This document shows, piece by piece, positions 6,441 through 6,495 of a stretch of DNA of 6,495 nucleotides; position 1 is the first letter of the stretch; each line of letters begins with the position of its first letter. The notes under the pieces are model-generated. The model saw only the letters and a list, made by a program, of their open reading frames with translations, searched no databases and was not told the DNA's origin. The position numbers and the translations under genes are program-made. The DNA comes from a bacterium (GTDB lineage: Bacteria > Muiribacteriota > Ozemobacteria > Ozemobacterales > Ozemobacteraceae): contig JACPTH010000054.1 of assembly GCA_016192885.1 (NCBI GenBank), positions 1 to 6,495 on the forward strand. Reading direction: 5' to 3'.

Positions 6441-6467
6441 CATCAACATTAGGCCTAACTTTTGATG
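6441..6467. promoter_or_regulatory. Imperfect dyad upstream of the sigma-factor gene, possible operator
   Basis: A perfect 10-bp palindrome TTAGGCCTAA (6449-6458) is nested inside outer arms CATCAA (6441-6446) and TTGATG (6462-6467), separated from it by 2 and 3 unpaired bases. It lies 40-66 bases before the sigma start codon, where an operator would sit. It could instead be a weak hairpin terminator for a gene outside the window, since a short T-run follows it on the plus strand (6469-6473). No convincing -35/-10 pair is visible in 6402-6495. Confidence 0.35.
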
Positions 6468-6495
6468 ATTTTTCCTCGTAAAATTTATTCTTTGG

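Overview
The window looks like a chromosomal segment of a moderately AT-rich, Gram-negative-type bacterium. This rests on an exported cupin, a class A penicillin-binding protein (PBP) of the PBP1A type, and a sigma-70 factor whose N-terminus carries cysteine-rich CW/CxxC modules. In my recollection such modules are most common in deltaproteobacterial-type and related (for example Nitrospina-like) genomes, but that placement is a weak inference. I see no phage, IS, CRISPR, tRNA or rRNA signal.

Layout. Positions 3-1522 (minus strand) hold a two-gene unit: an exported single-domain cupin, then a cytoplasmic TPR protein that starts inside the cupin stop codon (ATGA, 4-base overlap). A good sigma-70-type promoter (TTGACA, 18 bp, TAGAAT) lies just upstream. 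Positions 1523-1784 are a divergent intergenic region with two short inverted repeats. Positions 1785-4117 (plus) hold a PBP1A-type gene that is broken. About 42 codons of the glycosyltransferase domain, including the conserved GGSTITQQ-type motif, are missing at about 2174, and the reading frame changes there. Both flanks are otherwise well preserved. Positions 4128-4979 (plus) hold an intact folD, 10 bases behind the PBP gene, with its Shine-Dalgarno (SD) sequence overlapping the PBP stop codon. Positions 4983-6401 (minus) hold a sigma-70 family factor convergent with folD and only 3 bases from it. Positions 6402-6495 are its upstream region, with a dyad and a 15-codon ORF.

How the genes relate. 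PBP1A and folD probably share a transcript, pairing periplasmic peptidoglycan synthesis with one-carbon metabolism; this is more likely co-transcription than a joint pathway. The cupin-TPR pair has no assignable pathway. The most unusual gene is the sigma factor. In place of region 1.1 it has two copies of a six-cysteine module, and its region 2.4 differs from sigma-70 at positions known to set -12 recognition, while the -35-reading helix is conserved. This suggests an alternative (group 2-like) sigma factor that senses metal or redox state or is held by a Cys-ligand cluster. That function is inference.
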